Assembly: GCA_039621445.1 (NCBI GenBank)
Contig: CP154956.1
Span: 89,658,482-89,722,481, forward strand
Length of the DNA: 64,000 nt
Direction of reading: 5' to 3'
Source of the DNA: Euglena gracilis
Lineage: Eukaryota; Euglenida; Euglenophyceae; Euglenales
This document shows positions 42,900 through 53,872 of this stretch, one piece after another (position 1 is the first letter of the stretch; each line of letters starts with the position of its first letter). A model generated the notes under the pieces. The model was not told the origin of the DNA, searched no databases, and saw only the letters and a list, made by a program, of their open reading frames with translations. A program made the position numbers and the translations under genes.

Positions 42900-43330
42900 C
42901 AGGTCTTATTTTTGGGTCTGTTGCTGGAAACCTCCAGGGGGGGGGTCTTGTTTTTGGGGGGTCTTATGTTTGGGTTATTTCTTGACCGACCCGGGCCCAA
43001 AAAAAAACATCATTTTTCAGGTTCCCTAAAACCATTAAAATTTTTCCTGGCGCGAAGTGCGCCATGTAGAAATCGGTGTAAGTTGACATTTAGCATGTTT
43101 TTTGCACTTCAGAAATCTGAAAATTTTTCAAATTTCACCATTTTTGTGTGTGTGAAACTGGGGTTTTTGGTAATTTTTCAGGAAAATCTTCACCGTATTC
43201 GGCGCTTCGCGCCGTCAGGGGGGTCTTTTTTGGGGGGTCTCATTTTTAGATTTCTGCTCGATCAGCCCAGGGGGCTTTTTGGGGGGGGTCTTATTTTGGG
43301 GGGGGGGTTTAGGTGAAAGGCCATATCAAA
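42900..43330. repeat. GGGGGGTCTTA-type repeats with two GCGC mini-hairpins
   Basis: GGGGGGTCTTA/TTTTTGGGGGG phrases recur near 42940, 42955, 43220 and 43285. The hairpins GGCGCGAAGTGCGCC (43049) and GGCGCTTCGCGCC (43201) are in opposite senses, which suggests an inverted-repeat element. The ends are not resolved. Confidence 0.5.
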
Positions 43331-43989
43331 AATCTACAATCCCCCCCCCTAAGGATAAGGCCCACCCTATCTAAAGAAACAAGAGGTAAATGACCCCAGC
43401 CCAAGCCTTTTTTTTTACTACCATGGGAGGTATTTTAACATTTTGACATTTGCCAACACCTCACAATTTGGCGTGTGGTGCACACCTGATTCTCTCATCG
43501 CACCGCCGAATTTTAAGCAGATTTTATTCTCCTATTTCTGTGTCATCTTCCTAGCTTAGGCGGCACTAATCATAATTAATTATAATAATTGCCAACCGAT
43601 TTTTGCGTTTTTCACTATTTTTGGCTGTTTTCAAAACCCCCCTAAAAAGGTACAAAATTTCAGATTCAGGGGCGTGCATAATATCTTTGGGCTAAATTCC
43701 CCGGATGTTACTTTGCGCCACCAAAGCCATTCCTGATTGGCTGTGAATTGCGTCCTTTGGGGCATATTAGAACTGTTGGAAGTGGGTAAAAAGTTCCTGA
43801 ATTTGAATGAGGGGGACACGGGGGTGTGTGTCCGTGGTTTCTGTTCTTCGCAATATTGGAGAAACAAATGAATAATACAGCTGTATGGGAATATACACCT
43901 AAAATGAAACAAGAGGTGACACAAAATGGAGTTGTTTGAGTGAGCCATCGCAATAGGTTGTTTGGGCAGTTATCCGCGTAAAATATATA

Positions 43990-44430
43990 TAATAGGTGGT
44001 ACCCGCCCCCCCTTGTCCAACGACCGGGTTCCTGCAACCCCTGACCGGGGGGGGGGTCGTACACCCCCCAACCTGCAACCCCCGACCGGGGGGGTGGTAG
44101 GGGCCAAAACAAAACCAAAAGGCAAAAAAGGTGCAATTGGCCTTGTCGTGAACAACATCACGTCCATTGCGTTCATATTTTGTTACCAAATATTTCTCCC
44201 CATGAGGTGAGGGACCAATAACCACACCAGAGGAAACATATGAGGAACACTTCTGCAATGGACAGGAAACACGGGAAAAAGCTGGTCGACAAACACATGA
44301 GAGGGAAAAAATTTTTCCGTGGTCACCTGCAACCCCCGACCGGGGGGGGTCGTACACCCCCCAACCTGCAACCCCTGACCGGGGGGTGGTCGGCATATAG
44401 GGGTGGTCGGTGGACAGGGGGGGGGTAATA
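43990..44430. repeat. CCTGCAACCCCYGACCGGGGGG repeats
   Basis: The unit CCTGCAACCCC(T/C)GACCGG followed by GTCGTACACCCCCCAA occurs near 44030, 44070, 44326 and 44366, with inverted parts. It resembles the 25630 family (GACCGGGGGGGTGGTCG). The ORFs here change frame between units. Confidence 0.65.
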
Positions 44431-44519
44431 CTATACACGGATTACCACCTACAACTGAAAGCAAAGCATGGTACGTGAATTCCCGCCTAACAACGCAAAC
44501 AGTTGATGGTTTGCAGGAG

Positions 44520-44850
44520 GGAATCTGCCTGTTTTATGTGTGCATGTGGTGAGTGTATGGTGGGTTGCAAATTGCCTGACTGGTGTCTGGCGCATTGTGG
44601 AGGCCAACACCGATGGATTTCAGGAGAAGGGTTCTGGGGGGGTGCTTCAGTCCCTCCTTGAGAAATCAAATGTTTTCGGGACAGCAATTCAGTTCAACAG
44701 TACCGCTACCACCACAACCGGCCTGGCAGTCAGGCTGTTGCTTAAGCTGAGGCTGTTGCAGTTGGTCCGGGGTCCAACTGGAAAAAATTACCTTCGGCGC
44801 TGTGTGCGGAGGTGGAAACCAGGTTTAAAATGTGCCTTTTTTAGCTGAAT
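44520..44850 (+). other. Open frame of about 100 codons, unknown
   Basis: The frame VWWVANCLTGVWRIVEAN… VFGTAIQFNSTATTTTGL… LLLKLRLLQLVRGP has ordinary composition. No family was recognised and no splice or promoter evidence was found. Confidence 0.2.
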
Positions 44851-44869
44851 GTGCTCCAAAAATGGCCAA

Positions 44870-45120
44870 AAATGGTCTTTTTTTTTTTGCAAGATTTCAT
44901 TTGCCAGCAGGCTACTGTTTAAGAGTTTGCAGTACCCCGTGGGGGGGTGGACTGTAGCTAGTCCAAATTTGGCTAATGGAAATTCTAGTGGACCGTCTAG
45001 GGGGTGGGGGGGGGGGCGCTAACAAGGCTGGCCAGTGTAAAAACAGTTTTCAGTGACCGGCGCAACGCGCCGAATTTTTTTGGACCCCCCACCCCTGGGG
45101 GTCCCACAGGTATGAGATTG
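44870..45120 (-). repeat. Diverged inverted copy of the CTAG-hairpin repeat
   Basis: On the minus strand it has CCCCCC…TTCGGCGCGTTGCGCCGGTCACTG, then ACTAGAATTTCCATTAGCCAAATTTGGACTAGC and CAGTCCAC, in the same order as 5867-6005. Confidence 0.55.
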
Positions 45121-46281
45121 CCAAATATTTTTCGGGGCCTTTCTCATTGGGTCGACAGGTGGAAAAATGCGTTTACTTTTGTGGCCCAGTTGTGTCGACA
45201 GCTGGGTACTTGACGCTGCCTAAAAACACTGCCTAAAGACACAGTGCTGTCGAACCTCAAACAACTTCGATTCACATTATCCACGAGCTTTCCGATGTGC
45301 TTGAACTTGTTGCGGCTAGAATGGTGTTGAACCATTTCCACTGCTCCTGTTCTGGACAACAGCACAGCATACCACGCCTCACCGCTCTAACCGCCTAAAA
45401 AATTTTTAGAGGTAATCCCAATCTGGTCCCCTCTGTAAAAGCAGAATCTCTTCTTCACAAAAACAACGTTTGGGCGGAAAGCTTTACGGCACATCTCTTC
45501 CAGGAATTATAGGCTTTTGGCAATGTTGTCTGCTTCTGTCCCGAACCACTGGCACTCTGGACTCATGAGAGGTTCAAAAATAGGCGGGTTGCTTAGGCAG
45601 GCGCCTTTTCTTCACCTGCTCCCACGGCCCCCTCCAGGGGGGGTCTGGCAGCAAGCCGACACAACCTGGGCTCCGGAGCCAGGTGTTCTCTGGCTGTTTT
45701 GTGTTTTTCAATTTTCGATGTGATCCAGCGGGGGAGTTTCCCAAAACACCCCCCTAAAACAGCCTGAAATTTCCAAATTCACCATTTTGTCAAAATGTCC
45801 AAAATGCACGCAAAATGACCCAAATTTTCGTTGTGGCATGACCACCCCTTAAATTTTCCAGAAAAAAATCTGGGAAGTTGTAAATGGGAACCTGCACAAC
45901 AGAAAACGTGAAAAGAGGGAATTAATTTTGACAATTAGCGTCGCCTAAGGCGGGGGGGGGGTTAAAAGAAGGGGGCAGATGCCACATAGACCCTCGAAAA
46001 ACGCGACGAGAAAAAGGTACAAAAAAAAACCCATTGAAACTCAAAAAAATGGGTCTCACTGGCAAAATTTTCTATCTGGAACATTTCCTGCAGAATGTAA
46101 AAAAAAAAAAAATGCCACAAAAAAGCACACACACACAAAACACAACAAAGATGCAAATTTCCAACAAAAAACTGTTTGCCACCCCTTCAGTTATAAGTCG
46201 AGGTTTGGTAGCAGGAGGGATAAAGAGGGGCGGGTTTTGTTCATGCTCTCCAATATGTCCATTTAAACAAGGCAAGCCGGC

Positions 46282-46395
46282 CCATCGCCGGTGCCCCAGG
46301 CACTGCACGCCATCACGCCGAGGAGGATGGCCAGTACCACCGCGATGGTCCAGCCTGCAGTCGTGGACATGGCGCCCCCGACAGGCTGCATTTGC
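46282..46395 (-). CDS. Exon candidate: transmembrane helix, probably upstream of the HAMP exon
   Basis: After acceptor GGGGGGTCAG|G the frame reads QMQPVGGAMSTTAGW then TIAVVLAILLGVMACSAWG, a single hydrophobic helix of about 20 residues. Nearly every third base is G or C, as in the HAMP and cyclase exons. A GC donor after GGCGATGG would leave phase 2, which matches the HAMP exon at 40109 and gives …GTGDG|PAHPPIRITFTL. Without splicing, the frame ends at TAA (46263-46265). Membrane helix directly before HAMP is the usual order in sensor proteins. The link is inference. Confidence 0.5.
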
Positions 46396-46589
46396 CTGAC
46401 CCCCCCCCCCAGGTGCTTGGGCTCGGAGTGCCCCAGAAGGCCTTCCAAGGCAGGAGTTTCATCTGAAAATGGACCGACATGGACCTTTTCTGGTCTTGTG
46501 AACCACCACCTCTTCGCTCTTGGCTCATTGGCGCAGGCCATACTGACCCCGGGCCCAAAAAAGTGCCAACGTTCGTGACACCGTATCAG

Positions 46590-47130
46590 GGATTGTTCTT
46601 TGAGGGGGGAGGGGGGAGGGGAGGGTCCTCCCCACCCACCGAGGAGGAACCCTCTACCCCCCCCCCCATGGGAGGGGGTCTGCCAGGGATGGATGGGAAG
46701 CCTTGAGGGGGGGGGGGGGGGGCGGACCCCCCCCTCCCGACACGGAGGGGGGGGGGTGGGTCGGACCCCCCCCTCCTACCTCGAAACTGAGGGGGGGCCG
46801 AAAATTTTTCGATTTCATGGACGGGCAAAGGGCCGGAAATCGGGTCAAAATCGGTCAAAATACCTGATTTTTCTTTGAAAATCGACCCAAAAATGCTCGT
46901 TTTTTGAAATTTTTTGAACAATTTTTTGGGGGAAAACACCAACACATCAAAAAAAGGGCAATATGTCCAAAAGTCAGCAAAAAGTGGTGTTTTTGCTCAT
47001 TTTCCGGCGCGCAGCGCCGGAAGAAAATTTTCTGCTATTTTTGGCACCTGTCAAGGAGGGGGGGGTGGGGGGGTCTGGACCCCCCCTCCCAACATCTAGG
47101 GGGGGGGGTGGTCCGGACCAGGTGTTGAAT
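46590..47130. other. Gene-free poly(G)/poly(C) block
   Basis: G-runs of 8-14 bases alternate with C-runs, with one CCGGCGCGCAGCGCCGG hairpin at about 47004. The frames on both strands reflect the composition. Confidence 0.6.
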
Positions 47131-47774
47131 AGTGCTGAGCTCTTGATAAGCGCGCACCCACCCCTTCATTGACCACCCCTTCGTTGACCCCTCCATACAT
47201 ACCGGCACACCCCATCGAGCTCTTTTGACTGAAATCCATGTGTTTTGTGCCAGAAACAGGGCGCTGGCGGGTGGAAAAGCGCTCGTTTTCGGCTCCAAAA
47301 CAGTTTTGCTGGGTCCGGGAGGCCAAAAAACATCGTTTCGGGCAAAAATTTTTTTTTGGATTTTTTCCGACTTTTTTGACCCGATTTTTACCCAAAGTCA
47401 ATGGGTCGGCGGCCCAAAACGGGGCGCCGGCGGGGCGAAAAACGCTCGTTTTCGGCTGAAGAACAGATTTTCTGGTTCCGGGAGGCCAAAAAACATCGTT
47501 TCGGGCAAAAAAAATTTTCGATTTTTTTCGACTTTTTTGACCCGGATTTGACCCAAAGTCAACGGGTCGGCGGCCCAAAACGGGGCGCCGGCGGGTCGGA
47601 AAACGCTCGTTTTCGGCTCAAAAACAGTTTTTCTGGGTCCGGGAGGCCAAAAAAACATCGTTTTGGGCAAAAAAAATTTTGTTCAATTTTTTTTCGCCTT
47701 TTTTGACCCGGTTTTGACCCAAAGTCAATGGGTCGGCGGCCCAAAACGGGGCGCCGGCGGGTCGAAAAACGCTT

Positions 47775-47857
47775 GCAATGAGTACGTTAGTCATCTAGGT
47801 ACGTTGGTCCTCTACGGAGGCGTGGGTTCAAACCTCACACTGATCGTTTTTCCGTAT
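47775..47857 (+). pseudogene. Deleted copy of the tRNA gene at 48370
   Basis: It shares the flank GCTTGCAATGAGTACGTTAG and, after a deletion removing the D arm and most of the anticodon arm, TGGTCCTCTACGGAGGCGTG, GGTTCAAACC and CACTGATCG followed by T(5). One T-stem base differs (CCTCAC for CCCCAC). Confidence 0.75.
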
Positions 47858-48369
47858 GAGAATTTGAATGGCCCAAGTTGGCCAAAAAAACGCCCGTATC
47901 TCGGGCTGGGCGGGGAGTTGCGGGGAAACGAAAATCCCAGTAGATAGAGCGTTCCAAGGGCTTCAATTTAGGTCTCCGGACATTTCCTTCGATTTTGCAT
48001 CATTTTCGAGCAATTTTGAAAACATCGAATTTTTGACCCCCCACCCCCCGAAAACGGCTAAGTCGGACAGAGGGAAAAGTGTACAAAAAGGGCAGCTGCG
48101 CCGAAAACGGCCGTATCTCGGGCTAGGCGGGGAGTTGCGGGGAAATCAAAATACCGGTGGATGGGGCGTTCCAAGGGCTTCAAATTAGGTCTCCGGACAT
48201 TTCCTTTGGCTCAAAAACAGTTATTCTGGGTCCGGGAGGCCAAAAAACATCGTTTTGGCAATTTTTTTCGCCTTTTTTGACCCGGTTTTGACCCAAAGTC
48301 AATGGGTCGGCGGCCCAAAACGGGGCGCTTGCGGGTCGAAAAACGCTTGCAATGAGTACGTTAGTCATC

Positions 48370-48452
48370 GGTCAGTTGGTCAAGTGGCTAAGGACACCAG
48401 CACCAAATGCTGGTCCTCTACGGAGGCGTGGGTTCAAACCCCACACTGATCG
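48370..48452 (+). tRNA. tRNA gene (type II, anticodon arm reads CAA, Leu-like)
   Basis: A full cloverleaf folds. The acceptor GGTCAGT pairs with ACTGATC (one G-U). The D arm is GTC/GAC with loop AAGTGGCTAAG, and the anticodon stem CCAGC/GCTGG holds loop ACCAAAT. The long variable arm is CCTC-TACG-GAGG, and the T arm is GTGGG/CCCAC with TTCAAAC. The discriminator is G. Promoter boxes are good (TGGTCAAGTGG; GGTTCAAACC). Loop positions 34-36 are CAA, pointing to leucine, but position 33 is C instead of the nearly universal U. A G discriminator is more typical of eukaryotic serine tRNAs. It may therefore be a functional oddity, a pseudogene or the head of a SINE. No intron or encoded CCA is present. 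Confidence 0.75.
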
Positions 48453-48457
48453 TTTTT
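48453..48457 (+). terminator. RNA polymerase III terminator
   Basis: T(5) immediately follows the tRNA discriminator base. The same T(5) follows the deleted copy. Confidence 0.7.
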
Positions 48458-48645
48458 CCGTATGAGAATTTGAATGGCCCAAATTGGCCAAAAAAACGCC
48501 CGTATCTCGGGCTGGGCGGGGAGTTGCGGGGAAACCAAAATTCGGTCTTGGAAAAAAATGCGGTCTTGGACGGACCTCCAATTTGCCAACATAGGTCCCA
48601 AAATGGGTCCAAAATACCCCCGGCGCCGAACCCACACTGGTCAAG

Positions 48646-48694
48646 TGTGGGGGGGGGGGGTGGGGGGGGGGGGGTGGGGGGGGGGGTGGGGGTA
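48646..48694. repeat. Near-pure G tract with T interruptions
   Basis: G-runs of 5-14 bases separated by single T across about 45 bases, giving strong G-quadruplex potential on the plus strand. Confidence 0.9.
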
Positions 48695-49979
48695 AATGTC
48701 TAGTGTAGGGGCCAGTTTTTGCAATACCTCCAAGAACAGTTTTTTCTGGGTCCGGGAGGCCAAAAAACATCGTTTCGGGCAAAAAAAAATTTTCGATTTT
48801 TTTCGACTTTTTTGACCCGGATTTGACCCAAAGCCAATGGGTCGGCGGCCCAAAACGGGGCGCCGGCGGGTCGAAAAACGCTCGTTTTCGGCTCAAAAAC
48901 TGTTTTTCCGGGTCCGGGAGGCCCAAAAACATCGTTTGGGGCCAAAAAATTTTTTTCGATTTTTTTCGACTTTTTTGACCCGGTTTTGACCCAAAGTCAA
49001 TGGGTCGGCGGCCCAAAACGGGGCGCTGGCGGGTCGAAAAACGCTCGTTTTCGGCTCAAAAACAGTTTTTCCGGGTCCGGGAGGCCCAAAAACATCGTTT
49101 GGGGCCAAAAAATTTTTTTCGATTTCGATTCGGAGGACCAAAAACATCGTTTGGGGCCAAAAAAATTTTTTCGATTTTTTTCGACTTTTTCGACCCGGTT
49201 TTGACCCAAAGTCAATGGGTCGGCGGCCCAAAACGGGGCGCTGGCGGGTCGAAAAACGCTCGTTTTCGGCTCAAAAACAGTTTTTCTGGGTCCGGGAGGC
49301 CAAAAAACATCGTTTCGGGCAAAAAAAAAATTTTCGATTTTTTTCGACTTTTTTGGCCGAAAACGGCTAAGTCGAACAGAGGGAAAAGTGTACAAAATGG
49401 CCTGAAATGGCCAAATTGGCCAAAAAAACGCCTGTATCTCGGGCTGGGCGGGGAGTTGCGGGGAAACGAAAATCCCAGTAGATAGAGCGTTCCAAGGGCT
49501 TCAATTTAGGTCTCGGGACATTTCCTTTGATTTTGCAACATTTTCGAGAAATTTTGAAAACATCGATTTTTTGACCCCCCACCCCCCGAAAACGGATAAG
49601 TCGAACAGAGGGAAAAGTGTACAAAACGGCCATCTGCGCCGAAAACGGCCGTATCTCGGGCTAGGCGGGGAGTTGCGGGGAAATCAAAATACCGGTGGAT
49701 GGGGCGTTCCAAGGGCTTCAAATTAGGTCTCCGGACATTTCCTTTGATTTGGCTTCATTTTGGAGATTTTTTGAAAATTGACATTTTTTGGCCCTCCAAG
49801 GGGGGGGGGCTCATCCAGGGGGGGGCGGGTAAATCCTACCGAGTTTGGACCCCTTCGCGCGTGAATAACTCGGGCCTGGCGGGGAGTTGGGGGTCAAACC
49901 CAGGTGATTCGGAAACTAGGAATCCAGTCGCTCGTGACTGAAAAAAAAATTTTCGGGAACGGGGCCGGGATCATGGTGA

Positions 49980-50215
49980 TAATCCGTCGGTTCTCCTGGT
50001 GGCCCCGACCCGGGGGGGGGGGGGGGGGGGGGCCGAGGGGGGGGGGGTTCGCCGGGGGGAGGCTTCGCTCTTACCCATAAAGGGATAAGAGCTCAGCGAC
50101 CCCCCCCTACCACCTTACCCCCCTAGGGGGGGGGGGGGTGGTCGGGACCCCCCCCTACCACCTACCTCAATACCGAAGGGCTTCCCATCCATCCCTGGGG
50201 TCTGCGGACCACGAG
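49980..50215. repeat. Poly(G)/poly(C) hairpin block
   Basis: G-runs of up to 22 bases near 50007-50030, then C(n)TACCACCTACC and G(n) tracts. Confidence 0.85.
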
Positions 50216-50999
50216 GGGGTCAAGCTCGGGGTCAAAAGGTCATTATCAGCGCTTCGCACCAAAAAAAAATCAAAGATGGCCAAAGACCCTGGCGGGGGAC
50301 CTCTTGGGGGTCCTCCCGGGGGGTTCGGCGGCCCACCCACCACACTCCCCCCCCGGTGTCCAAAGCTAAAAGAAAATCCTGTGCAATATACTGCTCCAAC
50401 AGCAGAGGGGGGAATTTTGTTAGCCCCCCCCCCCCCGATATGTGGGGGCCAACGACAAGCTCTGGGGGTGTGTGGGCACCCCTGCCACGTGCCCTAACCC
50501 TGAACAAACCTAACCCAACTGCAGGAGGGATTTGGTGACCTCAAATGCTTGCCAACCCCGACCCCACCATAGCGTTGCTGGGAACAACAGCCTGCTCCAA
50601 GTGTTTGTCCTTGAGGATGTCCAGGCAAGGGAGGGGGTTTTGATGGGCGTTTGGGGCGGCTGCCGAGTCCTGGTGCTTATGGCCAAGCACCTCTGGTCAG
50701 CCGTGCCCTTGGGCCCGGCATCGCCCAGCATCACCCTGCATCGCCTTTGAAGCCCTTGGTGGTGCATCCACTCAGATACCTGCATCCAGAGCATGCACCA
50801 CAGCATCTGTATCCACTTCATCCACTTTTGTCCACTTCTGGTCATTCACCTTCTCATGACACTTTTGGCCACTTTTGGCTACTTTTTCCCAATTGCTTTT
50901 GATTGCTTCTTATTGTTCTCTGGACACTTTTTACTGCTTTGGGCCCAATTCAGACCACTTTAATCAGTTTAGTCAGTCCGTCAGTTTAGTCAGGTTAGT

Positions 51000-51225
51000 T
51001 TAGATTGGCCACAAACATGCACCTTGTCCGTCTCTGCATCCACTCCAGTGCCTTCAGCTTGTCTAGTCTCTGCAGCCGCTGCATTGTCCAGTCTCTGCAT
51101 CCAATGCATCTTGTCCAGTGTCTGCATCCACTGCATCCTGTTCAGTATCTGCGTTGATTGCATATTGTCCGGTATCTGCATCCACTCCATCCACTCCAGT
51201 ACCTGCATCCATTGGCTCCCAACAA
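51000..51225. repeat. CTGCATCCACTSCAT minisatellite
   Basis: About six imperfect ~30-bp units combine (T/A)CTGCATCCA, a CATC core and TGTCCAGT. A related GCATCGCCCAGCATC cluster lies at 51565-51670 and 50720-50750. Neither strand gives a recognisable protein. Confidence 0.8.
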
Positions 51226-51299
51226 AAGCCCAAAAATGACCGTAAAAGCCCCAAAAAACGATCAAAACCACCTGAAATGGCTTGAAATAATCAAAAAAT

Positions 51300-52390
51300 A
51301 GCCCCAAACTTGGTCAACAATGTTTACAAAAAATCAAAAAAAAATGCCGAAAATAACCAAAGTAGCATGCAAAGGGCCAAAATGCCATAAACTGATCTTC
51401 ACCCAAATTAGCCCAACATTTGCCCAAATCATCACAATGTGCCCCCAAATTAGCAAAATTAATCAAAAATAGCAAAAATGGGTGTGGCATGGGAGATTTG
51501 TGGGAAATGATTGCTCATTGCTCCAAAAAATGGGTTGAATTCTTCAAGGTATGCAAAAAATGCCAGCACCGCCCAGCATCGTCCTGCATCGTCCAGCATC
51601 GGAACCTCACCTCTGGTCTCCGAAAATCCAGCATTGCCCAGCACACTCAGCATCGCCCAGCATCATCAGAGGTGCTTGCTTATGGCCAGAAAGCCAGTGG
51701 CAACAAGAACAAAACTGTTTCACCTGGGCTTGCACTGGCGTGTCTGGTGATCACTTCCGGGAGGTGCAAAACCTGGACGGGGCGCTGACTGACTTGTTCC
51801 CAGGGGGTTTAGCATGCCTCTCGCTTGGAACAACATCATCTGTAGAAAAAAAAACACCAGGAGAAGAAATATTGCAACGTGCAAAATGCATTCGATGTCA
51901 ATTCAACCACAGTCCAAGAGGTCAGATGCTCTGGAACTTCATTCTTTCGACAATTGCTTCGCCCCACAACGCCGGACATTTTCACGTGATGATGAGTGGT
52001 TCGGACGGATTGTCATTGGAAAACTCTCAATTAAAAACGTTCCAAGAGAATTCACCATTTGTTAGCAAATAATCATTCCTTCAACCAAAAAAAAGAGCAA
52101 AAAATGACAGAACAAAGCGAAGGTACCCTCACACACGGATAACTTGCAACTCAAAAAAAAAATGATATAAAAATGTCTCTAATCGTTTGAGACAAAGTAT
52201 GTCCCAAAGAATATAAAGCCATTTTTTGACACAAAGAGAAACGATTCTTTCACAATTGGATTCTTTAAAATGAAGAAAATGGATTTTTTTTAAAAAAAAA
52301 TGCTCCTGATATTTTTTTTTGCTGTTTTGATGTGAGGCTTCTTCAGAATTGTGTACTCAACATTCTGCCTTTTTTGTGATGCCCTCCCTT
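51300..52390. other. No recognisable gene
   Basis: Plus-strand frames at 51551-52072 and 51814-52065 overlap with ordinary composition. No motif was found, so I make no call. Confidence 0.35.
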
Positions 52391-52396
52391 GGTGAC

Positions 52397-52461
52397 CTGT
52401 GCCGCTTGCTGAAGCGTCAGTTGCTGGACTTGCTCCGAGCTGCTCTGCTGGATGCTGGAGG
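52397..52461 (-). CDS. Exon candidate: SSIQQSSSEQVQQLTLQQAAQ
   Basis: It lies between acceptor GCGGGCAG|CC and donor GCACAG|GTCACC. Twenty-one codons are G/C-biased at the third position in this frame only. It lies upstream of, and in the same strand as, the HAMP/cyclase exons, and the glutamine-rich helix could be part of a sensor region. Phase 0 out does not match the exon at 46395, so another exon would be needed between them. Confidence 0.3.
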
Positions 52462-52989
52462 CTGCCCGCGGGCGGAACGAGCACGTTTGAAAATGTTTGC
52501 CACCCAGGGTTGAAATCATACCCCATCAGAAAAAGCATTCTTGATGCTATCACTGCCCCACTGATGCCAAGAGGTGCCACCAAACACACCAGGTCAATCT
52601 ATCTCCCCATTTGCCCAAGACATGCCATGTCCCACGAATGTGCCGTTGACACAGGGGTGTGTCGGCGTGTCAACGTCACCACATCAATGATAATAATAAA
52701 AAATGTGTGTCCGAGTGATGTCCCAGAAATACCTCGTAGACACAGGGAGGTGTGTAAATACAGGTGCAAACCGAAACCTAATAGTGGCCACCAGACCGAG
52801 ACACAGTCAGCGCTGCCCTCGAAGTGTTGTCCAGGCCCTCCAGCTGCGCGAGAAACAAGGCCTCCATCGATTGCAGGCAGCAGCCCCAACCATTTTTCAA
52901 CACGGACATTTGGACGCTGTTCACAGTTTGTTTTGTCCCACCGCCAGCCTCGAAAAGGGATTCCACAAATTACACAAAAAAATATGCAC

Positions 52990-53195
52990 CGGGCTTCGAT
53001 GATCCGGCACAATGCGCCGCTTCCAGCGGGCGGCGGGACCCATTCCATGACCCCGGACCATTTCGCGGTGCCGCCCGGGGGTCCGCTGGGCGGGTGGCGA
53101 GGACGTTCCGCTGCCCCACCGCCGCCAGGTACGCCAGCGTTGCGTCCCCGCTGCTCGCCACCTGGCTGAGGGACTGGGTGCGCACGGTGGGGGCC
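52990..53195 (-). CDS. Exon candidate: GC-rich segment with likely frame change
   Basis: One minus frame reads RTQSLSQVASSGDATLAYLA then AVGQRNVLATRPADP with very strong G/C third positions. From about 53060 the bias moves to another frame (WSGVMEWVPPPAGSGALCRI). This suggests an indel or a hidden splice. The first part is helical and could be a periplasmic-type sensor segment. It has the same strand and composition as the cyclase-like gene. Confidence 0.35.
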
Positions 53196-53541
53196 CCGCA
53201 CTGTCCCGTTCGGAAGACCCTTCAGTGGGGCTGGTATGACCGGGGAGAGTGTCGGGAATGGTTCGGGTTGGCAGCGTTCCACGTCCTCCCCTCCACGACA
53301 GGGGGTATCAGGTGTATGACAGCTGAATCCCGACCGATTTTGATTTAGGAATAAATTTAGGCCAAAAGTTTGTAAATTTAGGGGGGCAGTGGTATGAGGC
53401 GCCTTCCACTTCATCCCAGGCTTGGGCTGTGCCGATCCAAACAAAGCAAACATGATTGTTTCTGTTGGTTTACTCATTTGTGGATTGAAATGAGAAAAAT
53501 TCTGCAACTCCAGGGGTCCATGGTTGGGATTTCCGCTTCAC

Positions 53542-53587
53542 TGCGGCCGGAAAGCCAGCCGGTGCAGGCTAGATCCTTCATTTTGAT
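53542..53587 (-). CDS. Possible micro-exon
   Basis: ATTTTGATCTGAAA reads on the minus strand as TTTTCAG|AT, and GGCCGCA|GTGAAG is a good donor. The frame is QNEGSSLHRLAFRP. It is short, so evidence is weak. Confidence 0.2.
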
Positions 53588-53746
53588 CTGAAAACTGGAG
53601 TTGCTCGCCAGGGTCCTGTGGCTGCTTAATTGTCAATAAAAAGAAAACACATCAGACACGATGCAACGTGGAATATACAGAAAGATAAAGCAACAGAAAG
53701 AACGAACAAAGATGACAAACACGTAGCCTGAAATAAACCCTTCTAC

Positions 53747-53872
53747 ACAGTTGCGAGGATTGTTGAGCTGACTCGTCGCCTGAGCGTTGCTAGCATCGAT
53801 GGGTCCGTTAATCTCCGACAGCAATGTGCCAATGACGTACAGGCAGCTTCGGGATGGTGCTAGCGAAGACGT
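53747..53872 (-). CDS. Exon candidate: TSSLAPSRSCLYVIGTLLSE…
   Basis: Forty-two codons lie between CATGCAG|ACG and AACTGT|GTAGAA, both ends in phase 0. The frame continues SEINGPIDASNAQATSQLNN PRNC. It has balanced composition and stands out from its surroundings. It may be an N-terminal exon of the same gene; the family is unknown. Confidence 0.35.

Larger units (their letters stand above)
47230..49930. repeat. Mosaic of two satellite-like repeats
   Basis: Repeat A, unit about 163 bp, has GTCGGCGGCCCAAAACGGGG at 47405, 47566, 47732, 48306, 48841, 49004 and 49219; each unit runs through CGTTTTCGGCTC, TCCGGGAGGCC and TTTTTCGACTTTTTTGACCC. A partial unit starts at about 47240. Repeat B contains CGTATCTCGGGCT then GGCGGGGAGTTGCGGGGAAA and CAAGGGCTTCAA, near 47897, 48113, 48500, 49433 and 49650. 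Blocks of A and B alternate, and some joins carry tRNA sequence. Long frames in every phase across A are composition artefacts. Confidence 0.85.

Noticed and set aside
45144-45365. Minus-strand SSRNKFKHIGKLVD as copia RNase H tail
   Set aside because: Only a few residues match the H-x-R-x-K-H-I pattern, and no catalytic acidic residues or neighbouring polyprotein were found.
47225-49485. Long frames in all phases reading …GRRPKTGR… or …FWAADPLTLG…
   Set aside because: The 163-bp satellite is open in many frames; the frames shift between units and there is no start or codon bias.
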